Of a DNA stretch of 42,496 nucleotides, positions 24,662 to 33,832 are shown piece after piece. The notes beneath the pieces were generated by a model. That model was given only the letters and a program-made list of their open reading frames with translations. It did not search any database and was not told the DNA's origin. Origin of the DNA: an uncultured Clostridia bacterium (GTDB lineage Bacteria; Bacillota; Clostridia; TANB77; CAG-508); NCBI GenBank assembly GCA_947629835.1, contig CANRFH010000009.1, forward strand, positions 1 through 42,496. Reading direction: 5' to 3'. Every line of letters starts with the position of its first letter. The stretch's first letter is position 1. Both the position numbers and the translations under genes were made by a program.

Positions 24662-24716
24662 AAAGAGAACACAAATTGTTAGATAAAAATGTTTAATAAT
24701 TTGTGTTTTCTTTATA
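24662..24716 (+). terminator. Terminator of spo0A
   Basis: A 16-bp stem with one G-U (24662-24677 and 24698-24713) runs into a T-rich strand. Confidence 0.75.
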
Positions 24717-24762
24717 TTATAAGATTTTGTAAAATAAGATAATTTATCAAAAAAACTCATAT

Positions 24763-24790
24763 AAAACAAGCATTCACACTTGTTTTTTTT
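24763..24790 (+). terminator. Second terminator or attenuator before gatC
   Basis: AAAACAAG (24763-24770) pairs with CTTGTTTT (24779-24786), followed by TTTTC. Confidence 0.6.
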
Positions 24791-24797
24791 CTATATT

Positions 24798-24824
24798 CGT
24801 TATATAATTAACAATTATATAACG
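24798..24824. promoter_or_regulatory. Palindrome before the gatC ribosome binding site
   Basis: CGTTATATAAT (24798-24808) and ATTATATAACG (24814-24824) form a perfect 11-bp inverted repeat, 5-nt loop. It lies directly before GAGGAGG. It may be an operator over the promoter or an mRNA hairpin. Confidence 0.5.
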
Positions 24825-24844
24825 TTACGAGGAGGAAAGTACTT

Positions 24845-25132
24845 ATGAAAGTAGAAAAGGAAGAACTTTTGCATATTGCAAAACTTGCAAATATAAAAAT
24901 TAGTGAAGACGAAATAGATAATTACTTATTAAATTTGCAAGATATTTTAAACTTTGCAAATGTTGTAAATAAGGCTCCAGTAGAAGGCTTAGGAGAAACA
25001 ATTGGAACAAATAATAACTATAATGTATTTAGAAAAGATGAAGTAGTAGAATTTGAAGATCAAGAAAGTTTATTACAAAATGCACCTGAAAAGGAACAGC
25101 ATATGTTTAAAATTCCAAAAGTAATAAATTAA
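24845..25132 (+). CDS. gatC: Asp/Glu-tRNA amidotransferase subunit C
   Basis: GatC (95 residues) is the small scaffold that holds GatA and GatB together in the enzyme converting Glu-tRNA-Gln and Asp-tRNA-Asn to the amides. The family pattern is clear: [18 protein letters not shown] near the N-terminus, then [19 protein letters not shown], and FRKDEV. The first gene of gatC-gatA-gatB, it has AGGAGG ahead of it and is preceded by a hairpin. Confidence 0.95.
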   Translation: MKVEKEELLHIAKLANIKISEDEIDNYLLNLQDILNFANVVNKAPVEGLGETIGTNNNYNVFRKDEVVEFEDQESLLQNAPEKEQHMFKIPKVIN

Positions 25133-25148
25133 AATAGGAGGAAAAAAG

Positions 25149-26631
25149 ATGGATATCACAGAACTTACAGTGCATGAGTTAAAAGAAAAACTTGATAAAT
25201 GCGAAATTACATCTGAAGAAATTACTAAAAGTTATTTAAAAAGAATAGATGAAAAAGAATCTGACATAAATGCTTTTGTAACAAGATTAGATGAAGATGC
25301 TATAAATAAAGCAAAAGAGATAGATAGTGAAAAAAAAGCTAATAAAAAATTAGGAGAATATGCAGGAATTCCAATAGGAATAAAAGATAATATGTGTACA
25401 AAAGGAATAAAGACTACATGCTCTTCAAAAATGTTAGAAAATTTCATATCGCCTTATGATGGCACAGTTGTTAATAAATTATTAAATGAAGAAAATATGA
25501 TAAACTTAGGCAAACTTAATATGGACGAGTTTGCTATGGGAAGTTCAACTGAAAACTCATATTTTAAGAAAACAAGAAATCCTTGGGATATAGAAAGAGT
25601 ACCAGGAGGATCATCAGGAGGATCTGCTGCCGCAGTTGCTGCAAATATGGTACCTTGGGCACTCGGCTCTGATACAGGAGGAAGTATTCGCCAACCTGCA
25701 TCTCTTTGTGGTGTAGTTGGATTAAAACCAACTTATGGACTAGTTTCAAGATATGGCTTAGTTGCATTTGCTTCATCTCTTGACCAGATAGGACCTATTA
25801 CAAAAGATGTAAGAGATAGTGCAATTTTACTTTCATTAATTGCAGGAAAAGATGAAAAAGATACAACATCTGTTGATATTCCTAAAAAAGATTATACCTT
25901 ATCTTTAAAAAATGATGTAAAAGGTTTAAAAATAGGAGTACCAAAAGAATTCTTTGGAGATGGTATAAATAAAGAAGTAAAAGATGTTTTATATAAAGCA
26001 ATAGAAAAATATAGAGAACTTGGTGCAATTGTTGAGGAAACTTCTTTGAACATCGCAGAATATGCACTTGCAGCTTACTATATAATTGCCTGTGCAGAAG
26101 CAAGCTCAAACCTTGGAAGATTTGATGGTATAAGGTATGGATATAGAACTAAAAATTATGAAACATTAAAAGATATATTTGTAAATTCAAGAAGTGAAGG
26201 TTTTGGAGCAGAGGTAAAAAGAAGAATAATACTTGGAACTTACGTATTAAGTTCTGGATATTATGATGCGTATTATAAAAAAGCACAACAAGTAAGGACA
26301 TTAGTAAAAAATGAATTTGCTAAGAATCTAAAAAAATATGATATTCTTCTTACTCCTACATCACCAATAACAGCATTTAAACTTGGAGAAAAATCTGAAA
26401 ATCCATTAGAGATGTATTTATCAGATATATGTACAGTTTCTGTAAATGTAGCAGGACTTCCTCGGAATTTCAATTCCTTGCGGATTAGATAAAAATGGTA
26501 TGCCTGTTGGAATGCAATTAATTGGAAACTATTTTGAAGAAGGAACAATTCTTAATGCAGCTTATACTTATGAAAATGCAGTGCATTTTAGAGAAAATCA
26601 TAAACCTACATTTAAAGGAGGTAACAATTAG
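25149..26631 (+). CDS. gatA: Asp/Glu-tRNA amidotransferase subunit A, +1 frameshift at CGG
   Basis: GatA is the amidase that frees ammonia from glutamine for tRNA-dependent amidation. The amidase signature is intact: the first Lys in [19 protein letters not shown] and the serine in [16 protein letters not shown]. In the start frame the protein goes wrong after SVNVAGLP and stops at 26490. Skipping the C of in-frame CGG at 26463-26465 (codon 439) restores [20 protein letters not shown], which is strongly conserved in GatA, and gives 493 residues ending TAG at 26629-26631, directly abutting gatB ATG. The affected residue is the conserved glycine. The enzyme should be essential here, so the shift must be corrected or artefactual. 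Confidence 0.94.
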
Positions 26632-28068
26632 ATGTCAAGAGATGATTATGAAGTAGTTATAGGGCTTGAAGTACACGCAGAATTATCTACAAAAACAAAA
26701 ATATTTTGCTCATGCAAAACAGAATTTGGTGGAGAACCAAACACACATTGTTGCCCAGTTTGTATGGCAATGCCAGGAGCATTACCTGTTTTAAATGAGA
26801 AGGTGCTAGAATATGCAGTTAAAGCAGGACTTGCTATGAACTGCACAATATCAAGAGATAGCAAAAATGATAGAAAGAATTACTTTTATCCTGACCTTCC
26901 AAAGTCATATCAGATATCACAGTTTGATAAACCACTTTGTGAACATGGATATGTAGAAATTGTAAAACCAGATGGAGAAAAGAAAAAAATAGGAATTACA
27001 AGAATCCATATAGAGGAAGATGCAGGAAAATTAAATCATGACGATTATGGCAGAGGAAGTTTAGTAGACTTAAATAGAGCAGGAGTTCCATTAATTGAGA
27101 TAGTTTCTGAGCCAGATATGCGTTCAGTGGAAGAAGCGGACATATATTTAAAGAAGGTAAAATCAATACTTGAATATATAGAAGTATCAGACTGTAAAAT
27201 GCAAGAAGGTTCTTTAAGAGCAGATGTAAATATATCTGTAAGGAAAAAAGGCCAAAAAGAATTCGGCACTAGAACAGAAATGAAAAATATGAACTCATTT
27301 AAATCTATTTCAAGAGCACTTGAATATGAAATAGAAAGACAAATAGATGTTATAGAAAATGGTGGAATAATAGAGCAAGAGACATTGAGATGGGATGAGG
27401 TTTCTGGAAAGACATTTTCTATGAGAGATAAAGAGGATGCACACGATTATAGATATTTTCCAGAACCAGACTTAGTACCAATAAGGCTTTCGGAAGAATA
27501 TATAGAAAATATCAGAAAAAATCTTCCAGAACTACCTGAAACAAGAAAACAAAGATATTTAAGTGAATATAAACTTACAGAAAAAGAAGCAAATACATTA
27601 ACAGCATCAAAATATTTATCAGATTTCTTTGAAAAAGGAGTAAAGATTTCTAATAATCCAAAGGCAGTATGTAACTGGTTATTATCAGATGTAGCAAGAA
27701 TTTTAAATGAAAAAGAATTTGAACCAGAAGATATACCTTTTACACCAGAAGATTTAGCAGAATTAATTGGATTAATAGATAAAGGTACAATAAGTAGCAA
27801 AATTGCAAAAGATGTACTTGAAGAAATGTTTGAAAGCTCAAAGAGTCCAAGCAAAATTATAGAAGAAAAAGGTTGGATACAAATATCTGATGAAAGTGCT
27901 ATAAAAGAAATTGTTTTGAAAATAATAAGCGAAAATCCTCAGTCTGTTTCAGATTTTAAAAATGGAAAAGATAGAGCATTAGGATTTTTAGTTGGACAAG
28001 CAATGAAAGAGACAAAGGGAAAGGCTAATCCTCAGATGTTAAATACAATGTTTAAAGAATTAATGTAA
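26632..28068 (+). CDS. gatB: Asp/Glu-tRNA amidotransferase subunit B
   Basis: GatB binds the misacylated tRNA and phosphorylates the side chain before amidation. The 478-residue protein has the family start YEVVIGLEVHAELSTKTKIF, zinc-site cysteines in CSCKTEFGG and HCCPVCMAMPG, and the conserved DLNRAGVPLIEIVSEPD. The C-terminal YqeY-like tail domain ends KANPQMLNTMFKELM. Its ATG touches the gatA stop. The frame has no CGG codon. Confidence 0.97.
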   Translation: MSRDDYEVVIGLEVHAELSTKTKIFCSCKTEFGGEPNTHCCPVCMAMPGALPVLNEKVLEYAVKAGLAMNCTISRDSKNDRKNYFYPDLPKSYQISQFDKPLCEHGYVEIVKPDGEKKKIGITRIHIEEDAGKLNHDDYGRGSLVDLNRAGVPLIEIVSEPDMRSVEEADIYLKKVKSILEYIEVSDCKMQEGSLRADVNISVRKKGQKEFGTRTEMKNMNSFKSISRALEYEIERQIDVIENGGIIEQETLRWDEVSGKTFSMRDKEDAHDYRYFPEPDLVPIRLSEEYIENIRKNLPELPETRKQRYLSEYKLTEKEANTLTASKYLSDFFEKGVKISNNPKAVCNWLLSDVARILNEKEFEPEDIPFTPEDLAELIGLIDKGTISSKIAKDVLEEMFESSKSPSKIIEEKGWIQISDESAIKEIVLKIISENPQSVSDFKNGKDRALGFLVGQAMKETKGKANPQMLNTMFKELM

Positions 28069-28071
28069 AAT

Positions 28072-28122
28072 AAAAGCACACTCTTAGAGTTATAAAATAA
28101 ACCCTAAGAGTGTGCTTTTGCT
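28072..28122. terminator. Bidirectional terminator after gatB
   Basis: A perfect 16-bp stem (28072-28087 and 28104-28119) with A-rich and T-rich ends separates gatB from the convergent HTH gene. Confidence 0.9.
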
Positions 28123-28347
28123 TTATGATTTTTTTTGAACTTCATCATCTGGTATGTACTCTAAAAGTTCGGAAACTTCACAATCTAGGGCTTTACAAAT
28201 ATTATTAATTTGACTAATTTCTATACGTTTTGTTTCTTCGTAATACATTTTTGAAACAGTTGCAGGTCTGATATTAGCAAGCCTAGATAAAGTCTTTTGA
28301 TTCATCTTATGTTTTCCGAGTAAATCAGAAAGTTTAATTCTAATCAT
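28123..28347 (-). CDS. XRE-family HTH regulator
   Basis: This 74-residue protein is a single HTH_26-like domain: LSDLLGKHKMNQKTLSRLANIRPATVSKMYYEET, then ICKALDCEVSELLEYIP. It is a small autonomous regulator common in clostridial chromosomes; target unknown. It is divergent from the TauE/SafE genes across 260 bases, in which I see no further gene. Confidence 0.85.
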   Translation of the reverse strand: MIRIKLSDLLGKHKMNQKTLSRLANIRPATVSKMYYEETKRIEISQINNICKALDCEVSELLEYIPDDEVQKKS

Positions 28348-28607
28348 AAATTGCCCCCATTTCTATAAATAAATTTATGAAAATATATTATTTGTTGTAT
28401 TTTATCATTTTATGCATTAAAATTACAGAAGAAGCAAGAAATATAACGATAGTCGTAATAAAAAGCAACTTTTAAGTAAATTTAGTGCAACTAATGGGTA
28501 AAATATAATTAAAAAGTAAATAAAATATGTAGAATAAATAAAACAAAATTATCCAATAATATAAATAAATGTATTTTATGCAGTTTTTCTGAGAGGATGA
28601 AAATATA

Positions 28608-28970
28608 ATGCTTAAAAAAATAATTATTGGAATATTTGCTGGAATTATTACTGGTCTTTTTGGTTCAGGAGGGCGGTATGATACTTGTTCCAGCTTTTAC
28701 TTTTTTACTTAGTTTAGATGAGAAAAAAGCAAGAGCAACTTCAATAGTATGCATACTTCCAATGGTTTGTGCAAGCTCGATTTTTTATTTTAACTCATCA
28801 TATATAGAACTTAGAACTAGCATAATGTGTGCTATTCGGTGGAATTATTCGGAGGATTTATAGGTGCAAAACTTTTAAATAAACTTTCAGATAAATATTT
28901 AAAAATTTTTTTCACAGCTTTTTTGATTTATGTAGCAATTAGGCTTATTATTCAAGGAGCTAGCAGTTAA
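28608..28970 (+). CDS. TauE/SafE (TSUP) half-transporter with three CGG +1 shifts
   Basis: Read across three +1 shifts this is a 119-residue, four-segment TSUP-family membrane protein (GIITGLFGSGGGMILVPAF, then a second glycine-rich stretch CAIGGIIGGFIGAKLLNKL). The shifts are at in-frame CGG 28674-28676, 28837-28839 and 28850-28852. Each becomes in frame only after the previous one is corrected, and each restores a glycine of the family motif. The stop is at 28968-28970. TSUP proteins export sulfite or organosulfonates; half-size tandem pairs occur in Firmicutes. Without correction it would be a pseudogene. Confidence 0.8.
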
Positions 28971-28990
28971 GTTTTTTTTGGGAGGTAGAT

Positions 28991-29360
28991 ATGCTAAATA
29001 TAATTATTGGAATAATTTCTGGAATAGTGTCAGGAATGGGAATGCGGTGGTGGAACAATACTAATACTTTGTTTAGCACTATTTCTTGGAAAAGATCAAC
29101 ACATAGCACAAGGTGCAAATCTTGTATTTTTTGTACCAACTTCGATAGTTTCGACAATTATAAATATAAGGCAAAAATTAGTAGATTGGAAAACAGGAAT
29201 AACGGTTTCAATTTTTGGAGTGATAGGAGCAATTATTGGTGCAAATGTTTCAGTAAATTTAGATACAAATAGATTAAAGCTATATTTTGGTATATTTTTA
29301 TTATGCATTGCTGCATTTGAAATTTATTCTATTTTTTTGAAAAAAGAAAAAGCAAAATAA
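28991..29360 (+). CDS. Second TauE/SafE (TSUP) half-transporter with CGG +1 shift
   Basis: This 122-residue partner starts 20 bases after the first half-gene with TTGGGAGG ahead. The TSUP motif GIVSGMGMGGGTILILCLAL is complete only if the C of in-frame CGG at 29045-29047 (codon 19) is skipped. The remaining frame is open to the stop at 29358-29360 and contains IVSTIINIRQKLVDWKTG, typical for the family. The two halves presumably pair in the membrane; substrate is unknown. Confidence 0.8.
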
Positions 29361-29427
29361 GTATAGAATTATCCAAAAAAGTTATAATAATATTAATAAA
29401 TTTTTATTAGGAAGGAATGTGAAATTT

Positions 29428-29568
29428 ATGAAATTTGTAAAAGGTATGGTTATCGGAACTATGGTATCAGCAGGAATTGCTCTTATGTATATGGAAAGCA
29501 CGAATAGAACTAAAAAAACAATAATGAAAAAAGGAAAACAGATGGCTAAAAAAATGGGCATAGTATAA
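29428..29568 (+). CDS. Small YtxH-like membrane protein
   Basis: This 46-residue protein starts MKFVKGMVIGTMVSAGIALM, one membrane segment, followed by a strongly basic tail (KKTIMKKGKQMAKKMG). A GGAAGGA lies before the ATG. The layout is that of short YtxH-like clostridial proteins of unknown role. It has ATC GGA but no in-frame CGG. Confidence 0.65.
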   Translation: MKFVKGMVIGTMVSAGIALMYMESTNRTKKTIMKKGKQMAKKMGIV

Positions 29569-29620
29569 TCACATAAAATAAAAATGTAGAATAGACTAAT
29601 GTATATGAGGTGACTAAAAT

Positions 29621-29975
29621 ATGATAGACTTTATACTTAATACATTAGTCTATATACTTGCAATTTACGGGCTATTAGAGATTATAAAAACTATTATGTA
29701 CATAATGAATTATACAAATTTAAGTGAAGATCGGAATATATATAATAATTGCTACAAAGAATCAAGGAAAGAGAATAGAAGGTGTACTTCGTTCGATTTT
29801 GTTTAAGATTATGTATGGAAAAGAAGAGATTATAAAAAAGGTAATATTAACTGATTTGGATTCTAAAGATGATACATTAAAGCATCTAAAAAATTTTAAG
29901 AAAGAAAATGACTATGTAGAGGTATCAAAATGGAGAGAATGTAAAGAAATAATAGATATGATAGATGACACGTAA
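29621..29975 (+). CDS. Conserved hypothetical, glycosyltransferase-like fold, CGG +1 shift
   Basis: The N-terminal 35 residues form a membrane-type helix (LNTLVYILAIYGLLEIIKTI). After YTNLSED an in-frame CGG (29732-29734, codon 38) must lose its C for the frame to continue as GIYIIIATKNQGKRIEGVLR, then ILTDLDSKDDTLKHLKNF, to the stop at 29973-29975 (117 residues). The second half resembles the first strands of a GT-A glycosyltransferase (a TKNQ motif, then DLDSKDDT), but is too short for a full enzyme. Function unknown. Confidence 0.75.
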
Positions 29976-30071
29976 CAATATAATGAACATATTAAAAATA
30001 TTATTGATATAAATATTTACTTGTGCTAAAATATATTTGTTAATTAATCAAGGAAAAGGAGAAAATGCCTT

Positions 30072-32771
30072 ATGAATTATTTTAGCAAAAGCATAGAAGA
30101 TGTAGAAAAAGAATTTGAGACAGATATAAAAAATGGTTTAAATAACGAAAATGTTAAGGAAAAAATAGAAAAATACGGATTTAATGAATTAGAGAGTAAG
30201 AAAAAAGAAAGCATTTTTGTTAAATTTTTAAAACAATTCAAAGATTTTATGATAATAATTTTGATAATAGCAGCAATTGTTTCTGCATTTATTGGTGTAC
30301 AAGAAGGAGAGGGCTTTACAGATTCAATTATAATAATGGTTGTTGTAATAGTAAATGCAGTAATAGGGGTAATACAAGAAAATAAGGCTGAAAAATCGCT
30401 AGAAGCACTCCAAAAATTAAGTGCCTATGCTACAAAAGCTGTAAGAAATGGACAAGTCGAAGTGATTCCATCAAAAGATGTAGTACCAGGAGATATAGTT
30501 ATTTTAGAAACAGGAGACTATGTTCCAGCAGATATTAGATTAGTAGAGGCTGTAAATTTAAAAATACAAGAATCAGCTCTTACTGGTGAATCAGTTCCAA
30601 TAGAAAAGAATACAGAAAAAATAGATGACGAAACAATAGGAATTGGAGATAGGACAAACATTGCCTTTTCTTCAAGTATGGTAACTTATGGAAGAGGAAA
30701 AGGAATAGTAATAGGAACAGGAATGAATACAGAAGTTGGAAAAATTGCAGGTATGCTAAATGAAGTAGAAGAAGAGGAAACGCCACTTCAAAAAAGATTA
30801 AATGGTTTAGGAAAAACCTTAGGAATTGCTTGCCTTGTAATTTGTGCAGTTATATTTTTGATAGGACTTGTAGAAGGAAAAGAGCCAGTAGATATGTTCA
30901 TAACTGCTGTTAGTCTTGCAGTTGCAGCAATTCCAGAAGGACTTGCAGCTGTATCTACAATAATTCTTGCAATAGGAATGCAAAGAATGGTAAAATGCAA
31001 TGCTATTGTAAAAACATTGCCAGCAGTAGAAACCTTAGGAAGCAGTACAGTTATTTGTTCAGATAAAACTGGAACACTTACACAAAATAAAATGACAGTT
31101 AAAAAGATATTCTATAACTCAAATTTGTATGATTTAGATAATGCACCTAAAAATAATGTCTTAGACAAAATAGTATATGCAAATATGCTTTGCAATGACA
31201 CAAAAATAAATAATGAAAATGAACTAAGTGGAGATCCAACAGAAACAGCTTTAATAGATATGGGACTTAAATTACAATACGGAAAAGGGTTAATAAAAGA
31301 AAATATTAGAGTAAAAGAATTGCCATTTGATTCAGAAAGAAAATTAATGACAACTGTAAACAAGGTTGGTGACCAATATATAGCATATACAAAAGGCGGA
31401 GTTGATGAGCTTTTAGAAAGATGTACATATTATGAAATGGAAGATGGAATTCATAATAATTTAGATGAATATAAAGCAGAAATATATAAGAAAAATCAAG
31501 AGATGGCAGAGAGCGCTCTTAGAGTTTTAGCATGTGGATATAAAGTTTTAGACAAAGAACCAACAGATGAAGAAATGAAAGAGATAGAGAACAATCTAAT
31601 CTATCTTGGAATGTGTGGTATGATTGATCCACCAAGAGAAGAAGTAAAAGCAGCTGTTCAAAAATGTAAGACCGCCGGAATAAAAACAGTAATGATTACT
31701 GGTGACCATAAAATAACAGCAATTGCAATAGCAAAAGAACTTGGAATATTAGAAAATGAAGATGAAGCATTGACAGGAAAAGAATTAGACAATATTTCAG
31801 ACGAAGAACTTACAAAAAATATAAGGAAATATAGTGTTTATGCTAGGGTTTCACCAGAGCATAAAGTAAGGATAGTAAAAGCTTGGAAGGCAAATGGAGA
31901 GATAGTATCAATGACAGGTGACGGAGTAAATGATGCACCTGCATTAAAGACAGCAGATATAGGCTGTGCAATGGGAAAGGTAGGCACAGATGTTGCAAAA
32001 GAAGCAGCAGATGTAATTTTGACAGACGATAACTTTGCAAGTATAGTAACAGCAGTAGAAGAAGGAAGAAGAATTTATGATAACATTTTAAAAGTTATAC
32101 AATTTTTATTAGCAAGTAATATCGGAGAAATTATTGTATTATTCTTTGCAATATTACTTGCACCAGTCTTTGCAAATTGGTTTAATATAGCTAATGTAGG
32201 AAGTTTAACGCCACTTCTTGCAATTCACATACTTTGGGTAAACTTAGTTACAGACTCACTTCCAGCTTTGGCATTAGCAGTAGATCCAGCAGAAAAAAAT
32301 ATAATGAATAGAAAACCAAGAGATAATTCAAAAGGAATTTTCACATCAGGAATGGTATATAGAGTAGTTTATCAAGGATTATTAATTGGAATCATTACAT
32401 TAATAGCATTTGGAATTGGACTTGGCTCAACACAAGGATTACCAGAAGAACATAGAATAGAAGTAGCACAAACGATGGCATTTACAGTGCTTTCATTATC
32501 AGAACTTATACACATATTTAATATCAGGAATAACAAAGAATCAATATTTAAAACAGGAATATTTAATAACTCAAAATTAATTATGGCAGATATAATATGT
32601 ATAGCCTTAGTTCTTATAATATTATTCGTGCCAGGATTAAGACAAGTATTTAGCTTAACAGAATTACCAAAAGAAAATATTTTGGAAATAATTGCTTTGG
32701 TAATTTCTCCTATAATAGTAGTTGAAGTATTAAAATTATTAAAATTAAATACACTAAAAAACGAGGAGTAA
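30072..32771 (+). CDS. Calcium-transporting-type P-ATPase
   Basis: This 899-residue P-type ATPase of the SERCA/PMCA-like bacterial group has an N-terminal cation ATPase domain and an actuator loop with ALTGESVPIEKN. The ion-site helix has AAIPEGLAAV, and the phosphorylation site DKTGTLT has Asp331. The nucleotide domain (KGGVDELLERC) and hinge MTGDGVNDAPALK follow. C-terminal membrane helices include NLVTDSLPALALAVDP. It would export Ca2+ (or Mn2+) from the cytoplasm. It starts a run of closely spaced genes with the deacetylase, fba and scpB. Confidence 0.93.
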   Translation: MNYFSKSIEDVEKEFETDIKNGLNNENVKEKIEKYGFNELESKKKESIFVKFLKQFKDFMIIILIIAAIVSAFIGVQEGEGFTDSIIIMVVVIVNAVIGVIQENKAEKSLEALQKLSAYATKAVRNGQVEVIPSKDVVPGDIVILETGDYVPADIRLVEAVNLKIQESALTGESVPIEKNTEKIDDETIGIGDRTNIAFSSSMVTYGRGKGIVIGTGMNTEVGKIAGMLNEVEEEETPLQKRLNGLGKTLGIACLVICAVIFLIGLVEGKEPVDMFITAVSLAVAAIPEGLAAVSTIILAIGMQRMVKCNAIVKTLPAVETLGSSTVICSDKTGTLTQNKMTVKKIFYNSNLYDLDNAPKNNVLDKIVYANMLCNDTKINNENELSGDPTETALIDMGLKLQYGKGLIKENIRVKELPFDSERKLMTTVNKVGDQYIAYTKGGVDELLERCTYYEMEDGIHNNLDEYKAEIYKKNQEMAESALRVLACGYKVLDKEPTDEEMKEIENNLIYLGMCGMIDPPREEVKAAVQKCKTAGIKTVMITGDHKITAIAIAKELGILENEDEALTGKELDNISDEELTKNIRKYSVYARVSPEHKVRIVKAWKANGEIVSMTGDGVNDAPALKTADIGCAMGKVGTDVAKEAADVILTDDNFASIVTAVEEGRRIYDNILKVIQFLLASNIGEIIVLFFAILLAPVFANWFNIANVGSLTPLLAIHILWVNLVTDSLPALALAVDPAEKNIMNRKPRDNSKGIFTSGMVYRVVYQGLLIGIITLIAFGIGLGSTQGLPEEHRIEVAQTMAFTVLSLSELIHIFNIRNNKESIFKTGIFNNSKLIMADIICIALVLIILFVPGLRQVFSLTELPKENILEIIALVISPIIVVEVLKLLKLNTLKNEE

Positions 32772-32777
32772 ATAACA

Positions 32778-33812
32778 ATGAAAATAATCGGGGAAGATGA
32801 GGAAATTGATCTTAATTTGAATTTTGACAGAAAAAAATTTGCAAAGAAAATGCTCATTTTTGGAACTATCGCAATAGTTGTAATAGTAGCATCTTCAATA
32901 GCAGGAATACATGTTGCAAAATCATATAACAAGCATTTGATTTCAGAATATTACGGAAATGAGATGGAAGAAAATAGAAACAGTATAGAAAATAATAACA
33001 CAAGAAATATACAAGGAGTGAGAGAAGAAAATAATTTAGCAGAAGAAAGCATAAAAGAAAATATAGCACAGAATCAAAAAGAAAGTCCAGAGGAAAGGGA
33101 AAGGAAAAAACAAGATCAAGAACAAGAGGAAAAATTAAAAGTTCCTGTGTATTCAGGTGAAGCACAAAAAAGAGTAAATGATATATATAATTCAAACGAT
33201 GGAGAAAAAATTGCATATTTAACTTTTGATGATGGACCTTCTTCAAAAATAACTCCACAGATTTTGAAAATACTAGAAGAAGAAAACGTTAAAGCAACAT
33301 TTTTTGTACTTGGAAATATGGCAGAAAAAAATCCAGACATTCTTAAACAAGAGTATGAAGCAGGACATTATATAGCAAACCACGGATATTCGCATGATTA
33401 TAGTAAAATATATGTTTCAGAAAATTCAGTATTAGATGAATATAATCGTACAGAAAATATAATAAAAAGTATAATAGGAAATGAAAACTATTCAAGCCAT
33501 CTTTTCCGTTTTCCAGGTGGAAGCCAAGGTGGAAAACATGCTAGTTTAAAAAATTCAGCTAAAACTTTGCTTGAAAAAAATAATGTGGCATATATAAATT
33601 GGAACTGCTTGACAAATGATGCAGTTGGAAAACCAACAAAAGAAAGTATAGTTGCAGATTTAAAGAAAACATCAAACGGAAAAGATAAAATTGTTGTATT
33701 AATGCACGATACAAACGCAAAACAATTGACAGTAGATACATTAAAAGAAAATATAGCATATTTAAGAAATGAGGGCTATATATTTAAAAATTTTTATGAT
33801 ATAATGTATTAA
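32778..33812 (+). CDS. Membrane-anchored polysaccharide deacetylase
   Basis: This 344-residue NodB-fold deacetylase has one N-terminal membrane segment (about 25-47), a charged linker (60-125), then the catalytic domain. Motif 1 is TFDDGP (149-154) and motif 2 NHGYSH (201-206), giving the Asp-His-His metal site; RFPGGSQGG follows as motif 3. Members remove N-acetyl groups from peptidoglycan, which protects against lysozyme. It starts 6 bases after the P-ATPase stop, so it is likely in the same operon. Confidence 0.9.
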   Translation: MKIIGEDEEIDLNLNFDRKKFAKKMLIFGTIAIVVIVASSIAGIHVAKSYNKHLISEYYGNEMEENRNSIENNNTRNIQGVREENNLAEESIKENIAQNQKESPEERERKKQDQEQEEKLKVPVYSGEAQKRVNDIYNSNDGEKIAYLTFDDGPSSKITPQILKILEEENVKATFFVLGNMAEKNPDILKQEYEAGHYIANHGYSHDYSKIYVSENSVLDEYNRTENIIKSIIGNENYSSHLFRFPGGSQGGKHASLKNSAKTLLEKNNVAYINWNCLTNDAVGKPTKESIVADLKKTSNGKDKIVVLMHDTNAKQLTVDTLKENIAYLRNEGYIFKNFYDIMY

Positions 33813-33832
33813 ATTTGAAAGGAGAGATATAT

